Shown here: positions 1 to 6,228 of the stretch, piece after piece
Position numbering within the stretch: position 1 is the first letter of the stretch
Layout: every line of letters starts with the position of its first letter
DNA from: CAYOEJ01 sp964403015
GTDB lineage: Bacteria; Actinomycetota; Actinomycetes; Actinomycetales; Actinomycetaceae
Reading direction: 5' to 3'
Assembly: GCA_964403015.1 (NCBI GenBank)
Contig: CAYOEJ010000057.1
Span: forward strand, 1-7,885
DNA: 7,885 nucleotides
The notes under the pieces: model-generated
Seen by the model: the letters and a program-made list of their open reading frames with translations, nothing else
What the model was told of the DNA's origin: nothing
Databases searched by the model: none
Program-made: the position numbers and the translations under genes

Positions 1-621
1 GCCGACGTCGTGACCACCACGATCCACAAAACCATCGGCGGTCCGCGATCGGGCATGATCCTCGCCAAAACCGACGCGCTCGCGAAGAAACTAAATTCGG
101 CGGTCTTCCCCGGCCAGCAGGGCGGCCCGCTTATGCATGTGATCGCGGCTAAGGCCGTGGCGCTGAAAGCGGCCGCGACTCCAGAGTTCAAGGAACGTCA
201 AGAGCGCACGATTCGTGGCGCGCAGATCCTCGCGAAGCGCTTACTTAACGACGACGTCGCCGCGGCCGGGATTTCGGTGGTATCCGGTGGTACGGATGTC
301 CACTTGGTTTTGGTGGATTTGCGCGACGCCGAACTCAACGGCAAGGAAGCCGAAGACTTGCTTCACGAGGTGGGAATCACGGTGAACCGGAACTCCGTGC
401 CGTTCGATCCTCGCCCGCCGGCCGTCACCTCCGGTTTGCGCATTGGAACACCAGCGCTCGCGACCCGCGGATTTGGTGACTCCGAGTTCGAAGAAGTAGC
501 GGACGTTATTGCGACCGCCCTTCGCGACGGTAAAGACGCGGATCTTGAGACCCTTCGTGCGCGAACCGCCACGCTCGCGGCCTCGTTCCCGCTGTATCCC
601 GACCTCGATCAGATTCACTGA
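1..621 (+). CDS. glyA: Serine hydroxymethyltransferase, C-terminal half (5' end outside window)
   Basis: GlyA is a cytosolic PLP enzyme that converts serine plus tetrahydrofolate to glycine plus 5,10-methylene-THF, the main entry of one-carbon units. The frame is open from base 1, so the gene starts upstream; 206 residues are visible of a family length of roughly 420-430. The PLP-binding lysine is visible residue 10, in TTTIHKTIGGPRSG. It is followed by the family stretch AVFPGQQGGPLMHVIAAKA, then VSGGTDVHLVLVDLR, then HEVGITVNRN, and TSGLRIGTPALATRGF, whose arginine (visible residue 147) corresponds to the substrate-carboxylate-binding arginine of the family. An apparent ATG-like start at base 10 is an internal GTG valine codon and not a real start. 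The stop lies 3 bp before folD, so the two are probably co-transcribed and translationally coupled. No frameshift or missing key residue is seen in the visible part. Confidence 0.97.
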   Translation, partial: ADVVTTTIHKTIGGPRSGMILAKTDALAKKLNSAVFPGQQGGPLMHVIAAKAVALKAAATPEFKERQERTIRGAQILAKRLLNDDVAAAGISVVSGGTDVHLVLVDLRDAELNGKEAEDLLHEVGITVNRNSVPFDPRPPAVTSGLRIGTPALATRGFGDSEFEEVADVIATALRDGKDADLETLRARTATLAASFPLYPDLDQIH

Positions 622-624
622 CCC

Positions 625-1509
625 ATGACTGCCATCAAACTCGACGGAAAAGCGACTGCCGAAGCAATCAAATCCGAGCTCAAGTCACGGGTGGAAGCGC
701 TACGCGGGCAGGGGGTCAATCCGGGGCTGGGAACCATCCTCGTTGGCGACGACGCCGGTTCGAAGATTTACGTGGACGGCAAGCATCGCGATTGCGCAGA
801 GATCGGCGTTAAGTCTTTGCGTATCGAGCTGCCCGAGGACGCGAGTACCGAGGATGTTTTGGCCGCGGTGCGCTATATGAATGAGTCGCCCGCGTGTACG
901 GGATTCCTCGTGCAGTTGCCACTGCCTGATCATATCGACACCGATCGGGTACTCGAGGCGGTTGATCCCGCCAAAGACGTCGACGGCCTTCACCCCATTA
1001 ACGTGGGCAGATTGGCTGGCAATATCGATCAGGAATTCACTTCGCCCGTGGCGTGCACGCCGCGCGGGATTATCGAACTCGGACGGCGAGGTGGTGTTCG
1101 TTGGGACGGTGCCGACGTGTGTCTAGTGGGCCTCGGCCGTACTGTCGGTAGGCCACTATCTCTCCTGCTTAGTCACACCTCGATCAATGCAACCGCGGAC
1201 GGATGCCACATTGGCACCACGAACCTTTCCGAGCACACAAAACGAGCCGACATCGTGATTGCCGCAACGGGGGTTGCACATCTCATTACCCCGGACATGA
1301 TTAGGCCCGGCGCTGCGGTCTTTGACGTGGGTATCACGCGTCGCGAGAATCCGGAAACGGGAAAGACGAACGTGGTCGGAGACGTCGATCCCGGCGTCGC
1401 CGACGTTGCCGGCTGGCTATCTCCAAATCCTGGGGGAGTTGGTCCGATGACCCGCGCCATGCTGTTAGTGAACCTCGTCGAGACGGCCGAACGGCTCGCC
1501 TCGACGTAG
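625..1509 (+). CDS. folD: Bifunctional methylene-THF dehydrogenase / methenyl-THF cyclohydrolase
   Basis: FolD oxidises 5,10-methylene-THF with NAD(P)+ and hydrolyses the product to 10-formyl-THF, used for purine rings and initiator Met-tRNA formylation. The 294 residues match the usual length (about 280-300). Family signatures are in order: YVDGKHRDC (Y49, catalytic K53), GFLVQLPLPDHI (Q98 in the QLPLP box), DPAKDVDGLHP (D120), the nucleotide-binding GLGRTVGRPLSLLL (residues 169-182) in the actinobacterial TVGRP form, VFDVGI, VVGDVD, and the C-terminal PGGVGPMT (269-276). The ATG follows the glyA stop by only 3 bp and has no clear Shine-Dalgarno, so translation probably depends on ribosomes finishing glyA. 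Substrate and product link directly to GlyA. No defect is visible. Confidence 0.97.
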   Translation: MTAIKLDGKATAEAIKSELKSRVEALRGQGVNPGLGTILVGDDAGSKIYVDGKHRDCAEIGVKSLRIELPEDASTEDVLAAVRYMNESPACTGFLVQLPLPDHIDTDRVLEAVDPAKDVDGLHPINVGRLAGNIDQEFTSPVACTPRGIIELGRRGGVRWDGADVCLVGLGRTVGRPLSLLLSHTSINATADGCHIGTTNLSEHTKRADIVIAATGVAHLITPDMIRPGAAVFDVGITRRENPETGKTNVVGDVDPGVADVAGWLSPNPGGVGPMTRAMLLVNLVETAERLAST

Positions 1510-1542
1510 AATGGGCGGACATCGTCGACTTCCGGAGGATTC

Positions 1543-2424
1543 ATGCTCGTTGCAACATGCAATGTCAACGGCCTGCGCGCAGCACAACGCAAGGGTGGCC
1601 CAGAGTGGTTTGCTGAGGCAAACCCGGACGTTTTGCTCATCCAGGAGGTGCGTGCCCCGGAGGAACTCGTTGCGGACCTCATTGGTCCCGGCTACGCGAT
1701 CGTCCAGCAGGCATCCGTTCTCAAAGGCAGAGCCGGCGTAGCGATTGCCGTCCGGGACGAGTACGAAATCGGGCGGATCTCGATTGGTTTGGCGGCCGGG
1801 CTTGACCCCGAGATGGGTGGCACACGCGATGGCGACGCCGCAACATCCGTACTTAACCCTGAAGAGCCACCGGTCGATACGGGCCGCTGGGTTGAAGTTG
1901 ACGTGCCCGCACTCCACACAACTTTCGTTTCCACCTATCTCCATTCGGGAGTGGCGACAAAGGCAGACAAGATGGAGGCGAAGTACTCCCACCTCGATCG
2001 CGTCACGCAGCGTCTTGCGGAACTACAAACCAATCGCGCCGCCGAGCTTCCGCACGTGTTGGTGGCGGGAGATTTCAACATCGTTCACACGCCGCTCGAC
2101 ATTAAAAACTGGAAGCCTAACCACAATAAGACAGCAGGCGTTCTTGATCAGGAGATCGCCTACCTCGACAAGTGGTTTGGCGACATGGGCTTCAGCGATG
2201 TTCAAAGGAAGCTCGCGGGCGAGGTGCAGGGGCCATACACCTGGTGGTCTCAGCGAGGTAAGGCCTTTGATAACGACGCCGGGTGGCGCATCGATTACCA
2301 GATGACGACGCCGGAGCTTGGCGAGCTAGCGCGTACCTTCCGTGTGGATCGGGCGGCGGGCTATGATTCGCGATGGTCGGACCACGCGCCACTTATTATT
2401 GACTACGACTTGAACTCGAACTAA
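1543..2424 (+). CDS. xth: Exodeoxyribonuclease III / AP endonuclease (XthA type)
   Basis: This is a Mg-dependent endonuclease/exonuclease/phosphatase-fold enzyme, expected to cut DNA at abasic sites and trim blocked 3' ends in base-excision repair. Of 293 residues, the catalytic set is visible: N7 and N9 in TCNVNGLRAA, E35 in LLIQEVRA, Y132 in STYLHSG, D177 and N179 in VAGDFNI, WRIDY (D251), and the terminal SDHAP (D280, H281). The family length is about 260-290. A modest insertion near residues 82-115 (MGGTRDGD to NPEEPPVDTGRW) separates it from E. coli XthA; I believe related actinobacterial proteins have this too, but that needs alignment. The start is supported by GGAGG at 1534-1538, 4 nt before ATG. 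It lies 33 bp after folD with no terminator between. The other AP endonuclease family, Nfo, is ruled out by the motifs. Confidence 0.94.
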   Translation: MLVATCNVNGLRAAQRKGGPEWFAEANPDVLLIQEVRAPEELVADLIGPGYAIVQQASVLKGRAGVAIAVRDEYEIGRISIGLAAGLDPEMGGTRDGDAATSVLNPEEPPVDTGRWVEVDVPALHTTFVSTYLHSGVATKADKMEAKYSHLDRVTQRLAELQTNRAAELPHVLVAGDFNIVHTPLDIKNWKPNHNKTAGVLDQEIAYLDKWFGDMGFSDVQRKLAGEVQGPYTWWSQRGKAFDNDAGWRIDYQMTTPELGELARTFRVDRAAGYDSRWSDHAPLIIDYDLNSN

Positions 2425-2437
2425 CCGGAGAGGCGAC

Positions 2438-3766
2438 ATGGACAAGATTATGAAACTGGTCGAATGGGTGATGGATTTGCGTCCGGTGCGCTCATTCCAG
2501 CGGTATTCGGCGGCGCGGGGCAATCTGCTAGCCGGCGGCATCGCGTACTCCGCGCTCTTTGCAATTACCGGTGCGCTGGTTATTGGCCTGACGCTGTTTT
2601 CATACTTTTTGGGCGGCAATGACGACCTGCGCGAAGGCCTCTTCGAACAGATCAACGACTTCATGCCGGGAATTTTGCAGACCGCCGATAATCCGAATGG
2701 CATCGTAGCGCCCGAAGATCTCATCGTGGATAACCCGATCAACCTCGCGTCGATGATCTCGCTCGTCGTGTTGCTCTGGTCGTCAATTTCGTTGATGACA
2801 GCGCTCCGTTCAGCGATTCAGTCGATGTTTGGGATTTCCCGTTTGCCGCGCAATTTCGTAGTTGCAAAGCTCATTGACCTGTCCGGGTTCGTTTTCCTCG
2901 CGGTTGGCGCCCTCGCCGGTGTCATTCTTACCGCTGGTGCGGCGTTCTTCTCCGAGGCGATTTTCGAGTTCATCGGGCTGGACCAGGGAATTGGTTCGTT
3001 CTTCATTCAGGTCGCGTCGATCCTCGTCACGCTGATGATTGACATGGCGATTTTTGCCTACATGTTCAAGGTGATGGCTGGGATCAACGCACCGCGCAAG
3101 GATCTGTTCTACGGAGCGTTGTTCGGCGGAATTGGTGCGGGCGTACTGCGCATTCTGGGTACGAGCGCGGTGTCGTCAGTGTCAGATAACCCGCTTCTTG
3201 CACCGTTCGCTGCCATCATCACGCTGCTGTTGTGGATCAACCTTCTTGGTCGTCTGGCGCTGCTATCTGCCGCGATCACATCGAATCCGCCAGCGGCTGG
3301 TCAGCCAACCGAGGGTCAGCTCGAGCACGCGAACGAAAAGCCGAACTACGTCACTAAGTCTCGCCCAGACACTCTCGAGTGGAACTTCGATCCAGTGACC
3401 GGCGTCGTCGTTGCCGATGCGGACCGCGGCGAAGAGGACGATCTGGTGCCGCCGTGGAGCGGGCTGCGCGAAAAGCGAGCACGCCGCAAGGTGGAGCGGG
3501 CCGAAGAGCGCATTGCAACCGCGCGTGCGGAGCTTGCCGAGGCGAAGAATGAATACGCGGAAGAAGCCTGGGAAGCGTACCGAACCAAGACCGTGCCAAC
3601 CACGAGTGCGAAGTTGGCCCAGAAGGATGCCGACGATGTTGCGGCGAAGGCTGCCAAGCAGCGCGAGAAGGAACGCAAGAAGGAACGAAAGCGCGAAGCG
3701 GATGCTCGTGCCAAGGAGCGTACCGAGCAGCGCGAAGCTGAATACGCCAAGGAGAAGAAGTCATGA
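2438..3766 (+). CDS. YihY/BrkB-family inner-membrane protein with a long charged C-terminal tail
   Basis: This is an integral membrane protein of the YihY/BrkB family. The molecular function is unsettled; the old label 'ribonuclease BN' for E. coli YihY was an error. Of 442 residues, about the first 280 form the membrane domain, with hydrophobic segments near 31-57, 105-127, 146-172, 186-210, 222-241 and 253-278. Family-like features are LLAGGIAYSALFAI, VLLWSSISLMTALRSAI and LLLWINLLGRLALL. From about residue 342 the protein becomes a nearly uninterrupted Glu/Lys/Arg/Ala tail ending in KEKKS, probably a cytoplasmic helix or coiled coil; E. coli YihY (about 290 residues) has nothing comparable. 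GGAG at 2427-2430 supports the first ATG over the Met at codon 5. It begins 13 bp after the nuclease gene and overlaps the next gene by ATGA. Confidence 0.9.
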   Translation: MDKIMKLVEWVMDLRPVRSFQRYSAARGNLLAGGIAYSALFAITGALVIGLTLFSYFLGGNDDLREGLFEQINDFMPGILQTADNPNGIVAPEDLIVDNPINLASMISLVVLLWSSISLMTALRSAIQSMFGISRLPRNFVVAKLIDLSGFVFLAVGALAGVILTAGAAFFSEAIFEFIGLDQGIGSFFIQVASILVTLMIDMAIFAYMFKVMAGINAPRKDLFYGALFGGIGAGVLRILGTSAVSSVSDNPLLAPFAAIITLLLWINLLGRLALLSAAITSNPPAAGQPTEGQLEHANEKPNYVTKSRPDTLEWNFDPVTGVVVADADRGEEDDLVPPWSGLREKRARRKVERAEERIATARAELAEAKNEYAEEAWEAYRTKTVPTTSAKLAQKDADDVAAKAAKQREKERKKERKREADARAKERTEQREAEYAKEKKS

Positions 3767-4848
3767 GTGAGTTTCACGCCATCATTCCGGCTGGGGGAGC
3801 AGGGACGAGACTCTGGCCGCTCTCACGACGTTCGGCACCGAAGTTCTTGGCGGACCTCACTGGCTCGGGTGCCACGCTCATCCAACAGACGGTGAGGCGA
3901 CTCGAACCCTTGACCGGCGGCAACGTGGTGGTAGTGACGGGGCAGGCGCATGCTACCGCCGTTGCCGAACAGCTCCCACAGATCCCTGAAAGCCAGATTC
4001 TGGCCGAGCCGTCTCCGCGAGATTCCATGGCGGCGATCGGGCTGGCCGCTGCCGTCATTTTGAATCGCCACGGCGACGTGGTGATTGGATCCTTCGCGGC
4101 GGATCACCTCATCAAAGACGAAGATGCTTTCCGCGCGGCCGTGAGCGAAGCGATCGAGGCTGCGAATATGGGCCTCGTGGTGACCATCGGGATCACCCCC
4201 GATCATCCCGCCACCGGTTTTGGTTACATCCACGCAGGGGATCTGCTGGGGGATCTGCCCACGGCGCGTTCGGTCACTGAGTTCCTTGAAAAACCCGACC
4301 TCGATACGGCAACGAGCTATCTCGCCACGGGGGAGTACCGCTGGAACGCGGGCATGTTCGTTGCGAGGGCATCCGTGTTGCTCGGAGCGCTGGCGAAATA
4401 TGAGCCAGAACTGCACGACCGAATTATCAGACTCGCCGGGGCGTGGGACACGCCGGGCCGCGAAGAGGCTACGGCAGAGATTTGGCCCAGTTTGAAGAAG
4501 ATCGCTATCGACCATGCGATCGCTGAACCACTTGCAGCGGACGGCGGAGTTGCCGTTGTGCCAGTGGAGATGGGCTGGTCTGACGTGGGCGATTTTGCGT
4601 CGTTGCGCGATGTTCTAGAGGATCGATTGCAAGTTTCGCCGGGTGGTCAGCCGCAGGAAACCGTACTCGTGGACGCTCCGGGAGCACTGGTCTATAGCCA
4701 TTCAAAGCCGATCGCGGTTGTGGGGATCGATGACGCCGTCGTCGTCGAAACTGCGGACGCAATCTTGGTGACGACGCGGCAAAGAGCTCAGGACGTGAAG
4801 CGAGTGGTCGATTCTCTTGCAGAGCACAATCTTGAATCGCTCCAGTGA
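3763..4848 (+). CDS. manC: Mannose-1-phosphate guanylyltransferase (GDP-mannose pyrophosphorylase)
   Basis: This cytosolic nucleotidyltransferase should make GDP-mannose from GTP and mannose-1-phosphate, the donor for mannosylated lipids, glycans and glycoproteins of the envelope. At 361 residues it is the single-function form, without the phosphomannose isomerase domain fused to many proteobacterial ManC proteins. The N-terminal signature is at residues 9-29 (PAGGAGTRLWPLSRRSAPKF), followed by EPSPRDSMAAIGLAA (82-96), FAADHLI (D114, probable metal/nucleotide site), TGFGYIHAG, EFLEKPD (173-179), WNAGMFV (194-200) and MGWSDVGDFASL (270-281). The start overlaps the stop of the membrane-protein gene (ATGA) and has GGAG at 3751-3754, 8 nt upstream. 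It is the last gene of the run; a terminator candidate follows. A glucose- or other hexose-1-phosphate specificity is less likely given the WSDVG and RSAPKF context. The gene symbol follows the family and not a proven orthologue. Confidence 0.9.
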   Translation: MSEFHAIIPAGGAGTRLWPLSRRSAPKFLADLTGSGATLIQQTVRRLEPLTGGNVVVVTGQAHATAVAEQLPQIPESQILAEPSPRDSMAAIGLAAAVILNRHGDVVIGSFAADHLIKDEDAFRAAVSEAIEAANMGLVVTIGITPDHPATGFGYIHAGDLLGDLPTARSVTEFLEKPDLDTATSYLATGEYRWNAGMFVARASVLLGALAKYEPELHDRIIRLAGAWDTPGREEATAEIWPSLKKIAIDHAIAEPLAADGGVAVVPVEMGWSDVGDFASLRDVLEDRLQVSPGGQPQETVLVDAPGALVYSHSKPIAVVGIDDAVVVETADAILVTTRQRAQDVKRVVDSLAEHNLESLQ

Positions 4849-4878
4849 GACGTATTTTGTAGGCGGAAGTACCCAAAA

Positions 4879-4914
4879 GCGGCAACGATTCCGTTACGGA
4901 AGCCCGCAATTTTT
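4879..4914 (+). terminator. Probable Rho-independent terminator after manC
   Basis: A stem can form from GCGG (4879-4882) with CCGC (4904-4907), continued by TTCCG/CGGAA (4889-4893 with 4897-4901) around a TTA loop, and is followed after two A residues by five T (4910-4914). A 5-nt AACGA bulge on the 5' side weakens the stem, so this is a reasonable but imperfect terminator. It sits 30 bp after the manC stop and before the promoter candidate of the next gene, where an operon end is expected. Confidence 0.5.
4889..4901. repeat. 13-bp perfect palindrome (TTCCGTTACGGAA)
   Basis: The arms TTCCGT and ACGGAA are perfect inverted copies around one central T. It is the inner part of the terminator stem but is also the shape of a dimeric repressor or activator site. 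It lies about 34 bp upstream of the candidate -35 element of the lipoprotein gene. I cannot assign a regulator. Confidence 0.45.
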
Positions 4915-4934
4915 ACAAGTTTGCGTTACAGATG

Positions 4935-4962
4935 TTGAATCCCGGCAATTAGGCGCTATTGT
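4935..4962 (+). promoter_or_regulatory. Candidate housekeeping promoter for the nucleoside transporter operon
   Basis: TTGAAT (4935-4940) and TATTGT (4957-4962) are separated by 16 nt, resembling -35 and -10 boxes of the main sigma factor, with a start predicted near 4969 and a leader of about 58 nt. A weaker alternative is TTGCCG (4977-4982) with TAGGTA (5002-5007) at 19 nt, but that would leave almost no leader before the ribosome-binding site. No purine-riboswitch core is recognisable in the leader. Confidence 0.35.
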
Positions 4963-5015
4963 GTTAGTGACCCAATTTGCCGGTTAATGGTGAGCGGCGA
5001 ATAGGTAACTAGTTC

Positions 5016-5021
5016 AGGAGA
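5016..5021 (+). promoter_or_regulatory. Ribosome-binding site fixing a GTG start
   Basis: AGGAGA lies 6 nt before GTG at 5027. It selects this GTG, which gives a standard lipoprotein signal peptide beginning with two lysines, and there is no in-frame ATG alternative before the lipobox. Confidence 0.85.
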
Positions 5022-5026
5022 ATCTT

Positions 5027-6109
5027 GTGAAGAAATTCAAGTCATTCGCTGCACTCGCTGCAGCAACCGCTCTCGCACTGAGCGCATGCTCCAGCGATGA
5101 GGGCGACAACGGTGAAGCCACCAACGACGGTGACGGCACCGCGGAAGCTGTCGACTACAAGGCGTGTATCGTTTCCGACGCCGGCGGCTGGGACGACCGT
5201 TCCTTCAACGAATCCGCATACAACGGCCTTCAGGCCGCCAAGGAGAACATCGGTGTTGAGACCGGCACCGCTGAATCCGCATCCGATGCTGACTTCCAGC
5301 CCAACGTTGACGCGATGGTTGCCGATGGTTGCGACCTGACCATTGGTGTTGGCTTCTCGCTTGAGGCCGCCATTCGCTCAGCAGCTACCGACAACCCGGA
5401 CCTCCAGTTCGCCCTCGTTGACTCCACCTTCGAGTCCGAGCTTGAGAACGGCCGCCCGCTTGTCTTCAACACCGCCGAGGCCGCATACCTCGCCGGTTAT
5501 GTTGCAGCTGGCATGACCGAGACCGGCACCGTTGCCACCTTCGGTGGTATCCAGATCCCATCCGTTTCCATCTTCATGGACGGCTTCGCAGACGGCGTTG
5601 ACAAGTACAACGAGGACAAGGGCACCGACGTCCAGCTTCTCGGTTGGGACAAGGAAGCCCAGACCGGCGCCTTCACCAACACCTTCGAGGATCAGGCCCT
5701 CGGTAAGCAGCAGGCTCAGCAGTTCATCGACCAGGGCGCCGACATCATCATGCCGGTTGCAGGCCCGGTTGGACTTGGTGCAGCATCCGCAGCTCAGGAA
5801 GATGGCAACACCCTCATCATCGGCGTTGACTCCGACTGGTACGAGTCCGCACCGGACTACTCCTCGATCATCCTGACTTCGGTCATGAAGGAGATCGCGG
5901 CTTCGGTTGAGGACACCATCTCCGCTGGCGTGAACGATGAGTTCTCCAACGAGCCTTACATTGGAACCCTCGAGAACGGCGGCGTTTCGCTCGCTCCGTT
6001 CCATGATTTCGATGGAGAAGTTTCTGACGAACTCAAGGGCGAAGTTGATGCCCTCATTGAGCAGATCAAGTCCGGTGAGCTCGTCATCGAGACCCCGAAC
6101 GCTCCGTGA
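5027..6109 (+). CDS. BMP/PnrA-family lipoprotein, nucleoside-binding component of an ABC importer
   Basis: This is a surface lipoprotein predicted to capture purine or other nucleosides and hand them to the ABC transporter encoded downstream. The 360 residues begin with a lipoprotein signal (MKKFKS, hydrophobic 7-18) and lipobox LSAC, with C21 as the lipidated cysteine. An Asp/Gly/Glu/Asn-rich linker (22-42) precedes the periplasmic-binding-protein fold. Family motifs are VSDAGGWDDRSFNESAYNGL (49-68), ADGCDLTIGVGF (99-110), FNTAEAAYLAGYVAAGM (147-163), TVATFGGIQIP, MDGFADGV, ADIIMPVAGPVGLGA, IIGVDSDW (D268) and TSVMKEI (K288). In Treponema PnrA the equivalent fold binds purine nucleosides; specificity here is inferred. 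Codon use is strikingly restricted (AAC, TTC, ACC, TCC and GTT strongly preferred), unlike the upstream genes, which suggests high expression. It has its own promoter candidate and a hairpin after its stop. Confidence 0.93.
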   Translation: MKKFKSFAALAAATALALSACSSDEGDNGEATNDGDGTAEAVDYKACIVSDAGGWDDRSFNESAYNGLQAAKENIGVETGTAESASDADFQPNVDAMVADGCDLTIGVGFSLEAAIRSAATDNPDLQFALVDSTFESELENGRPLVFNTAEAAYLAGYVAAGMTETGTVATFGGIQIPSVSIFMDGFADGVDKYNEDKGTDVQLLGWDKEAQTGAFTNTFEDQALGKQQAQQFIDQGADIIMPVAGPVGLGAASAAQEDGNTLIIGVDSDWYESAPDYSSIILTSVMKEIAASVEDTISAGVNDEFSNEPYIGTLENGGVSLAPFHDFDGEVSDELKGEVDALIEQIKSGELVIETPNAP

Positions 6110-6138
6110 GATCCACGCATACATGAATCAGTAAAGGT

Positions 6139-6177
6139 TGAGGTCCGGTCTTCCCACACCCGGGAAACCGGGCCTCA
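6139..6177 (+). promoter_or_regulatory. Strong intercistronic hairpin between lipoprotein and ATPase genes
   Basis: GAGGTCCGGT then TTCCC (6140-6155) pairs with GGGAA then ACCGGGCCTC (6162-6176): 15 pairs including one T-G wobble, with a single bulged C at 6150 and a 6-nt loop (ACACCC, 6156-6161). T6139-A6177 adds one more pair. No T-tract follows, so it is not a classic intrinsic terminator. Likely roles are protection of the upstream lipoprotein mRNA from 3' decay or partial termination that lowers transporter expression. Confidence 0.75.
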
Positions 6178-6213
6178 CCCGTCCCATCACCACCTCTTGT
6201 GCTGGGGAAAGAC

Positions 6214-6219
6214 GAAAGG
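6214..6219 (+). promoter_or_regulatory. Ribosome-binding site deciding the ATPase start
   Basis: GAAAGG lies 9 nt before GTG at 6229. The longer in-frame possibility, GTG at 6199, has only pyrimidine-rich sequence before it and would add ten residues (starting MLGKDERRSG) ahead of the conserved N-terminus, so 6229 is preferred. Confidence 0.6.
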
Positions 6220-6228
6220 CGGTCTGGC

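Noticed and set aside
1465..1992. Minus-strand open frame rich in cysteine across the folD-xth junction
   Set aside because: It overlaps two well-supported genes and would need to read across their boundary. The cysteines are not arranged as a recognisable metal-binding motif.
3346..3777. Minus-strand Ser/Ala/Arg-rich open frames opposite the charged tail of the membrane protein
   Set aside because: The composition is the mirror of the repetitive Glu/Lys/Arg codons on the + strand. The conserved + strand frame runs through without interruption into the ATGA overlap.
3823..4515. 230-codon minus-strand open frame inside manC
   Set aside because: It is fully nested in a gene with complete catalytic motifs. 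High-GC coding sequence commonly leaves such antisense frames open.
4849..5026. Purine riboswitch in the leader of the nucleoside transporter operon
   Set aside because: I looked for the conserved junction segments of the purine aptamer and did not find them. The predicted leader of about 58 nt is also too short for an aptamer plus expression platform.
5378..6124. 248-codon open frame on the minus strand opposite the lipoprotein gene
   Set aside because: Its openness follows from the strong codon bias of the lipoprotein gene. The product resembles no family I know, has a biased Val/Gly/Leu composition, and lacks a convincing ribosome-binding site.
6199..6228. Longer ATPase start at GTG 6199
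   Set aside because: It has no Shine-Dalgarno and adds ten non-conserved residues. GTG at 6229 has GAAAGG at 9 nt and gives the expected MKLELKGITKRFG start.
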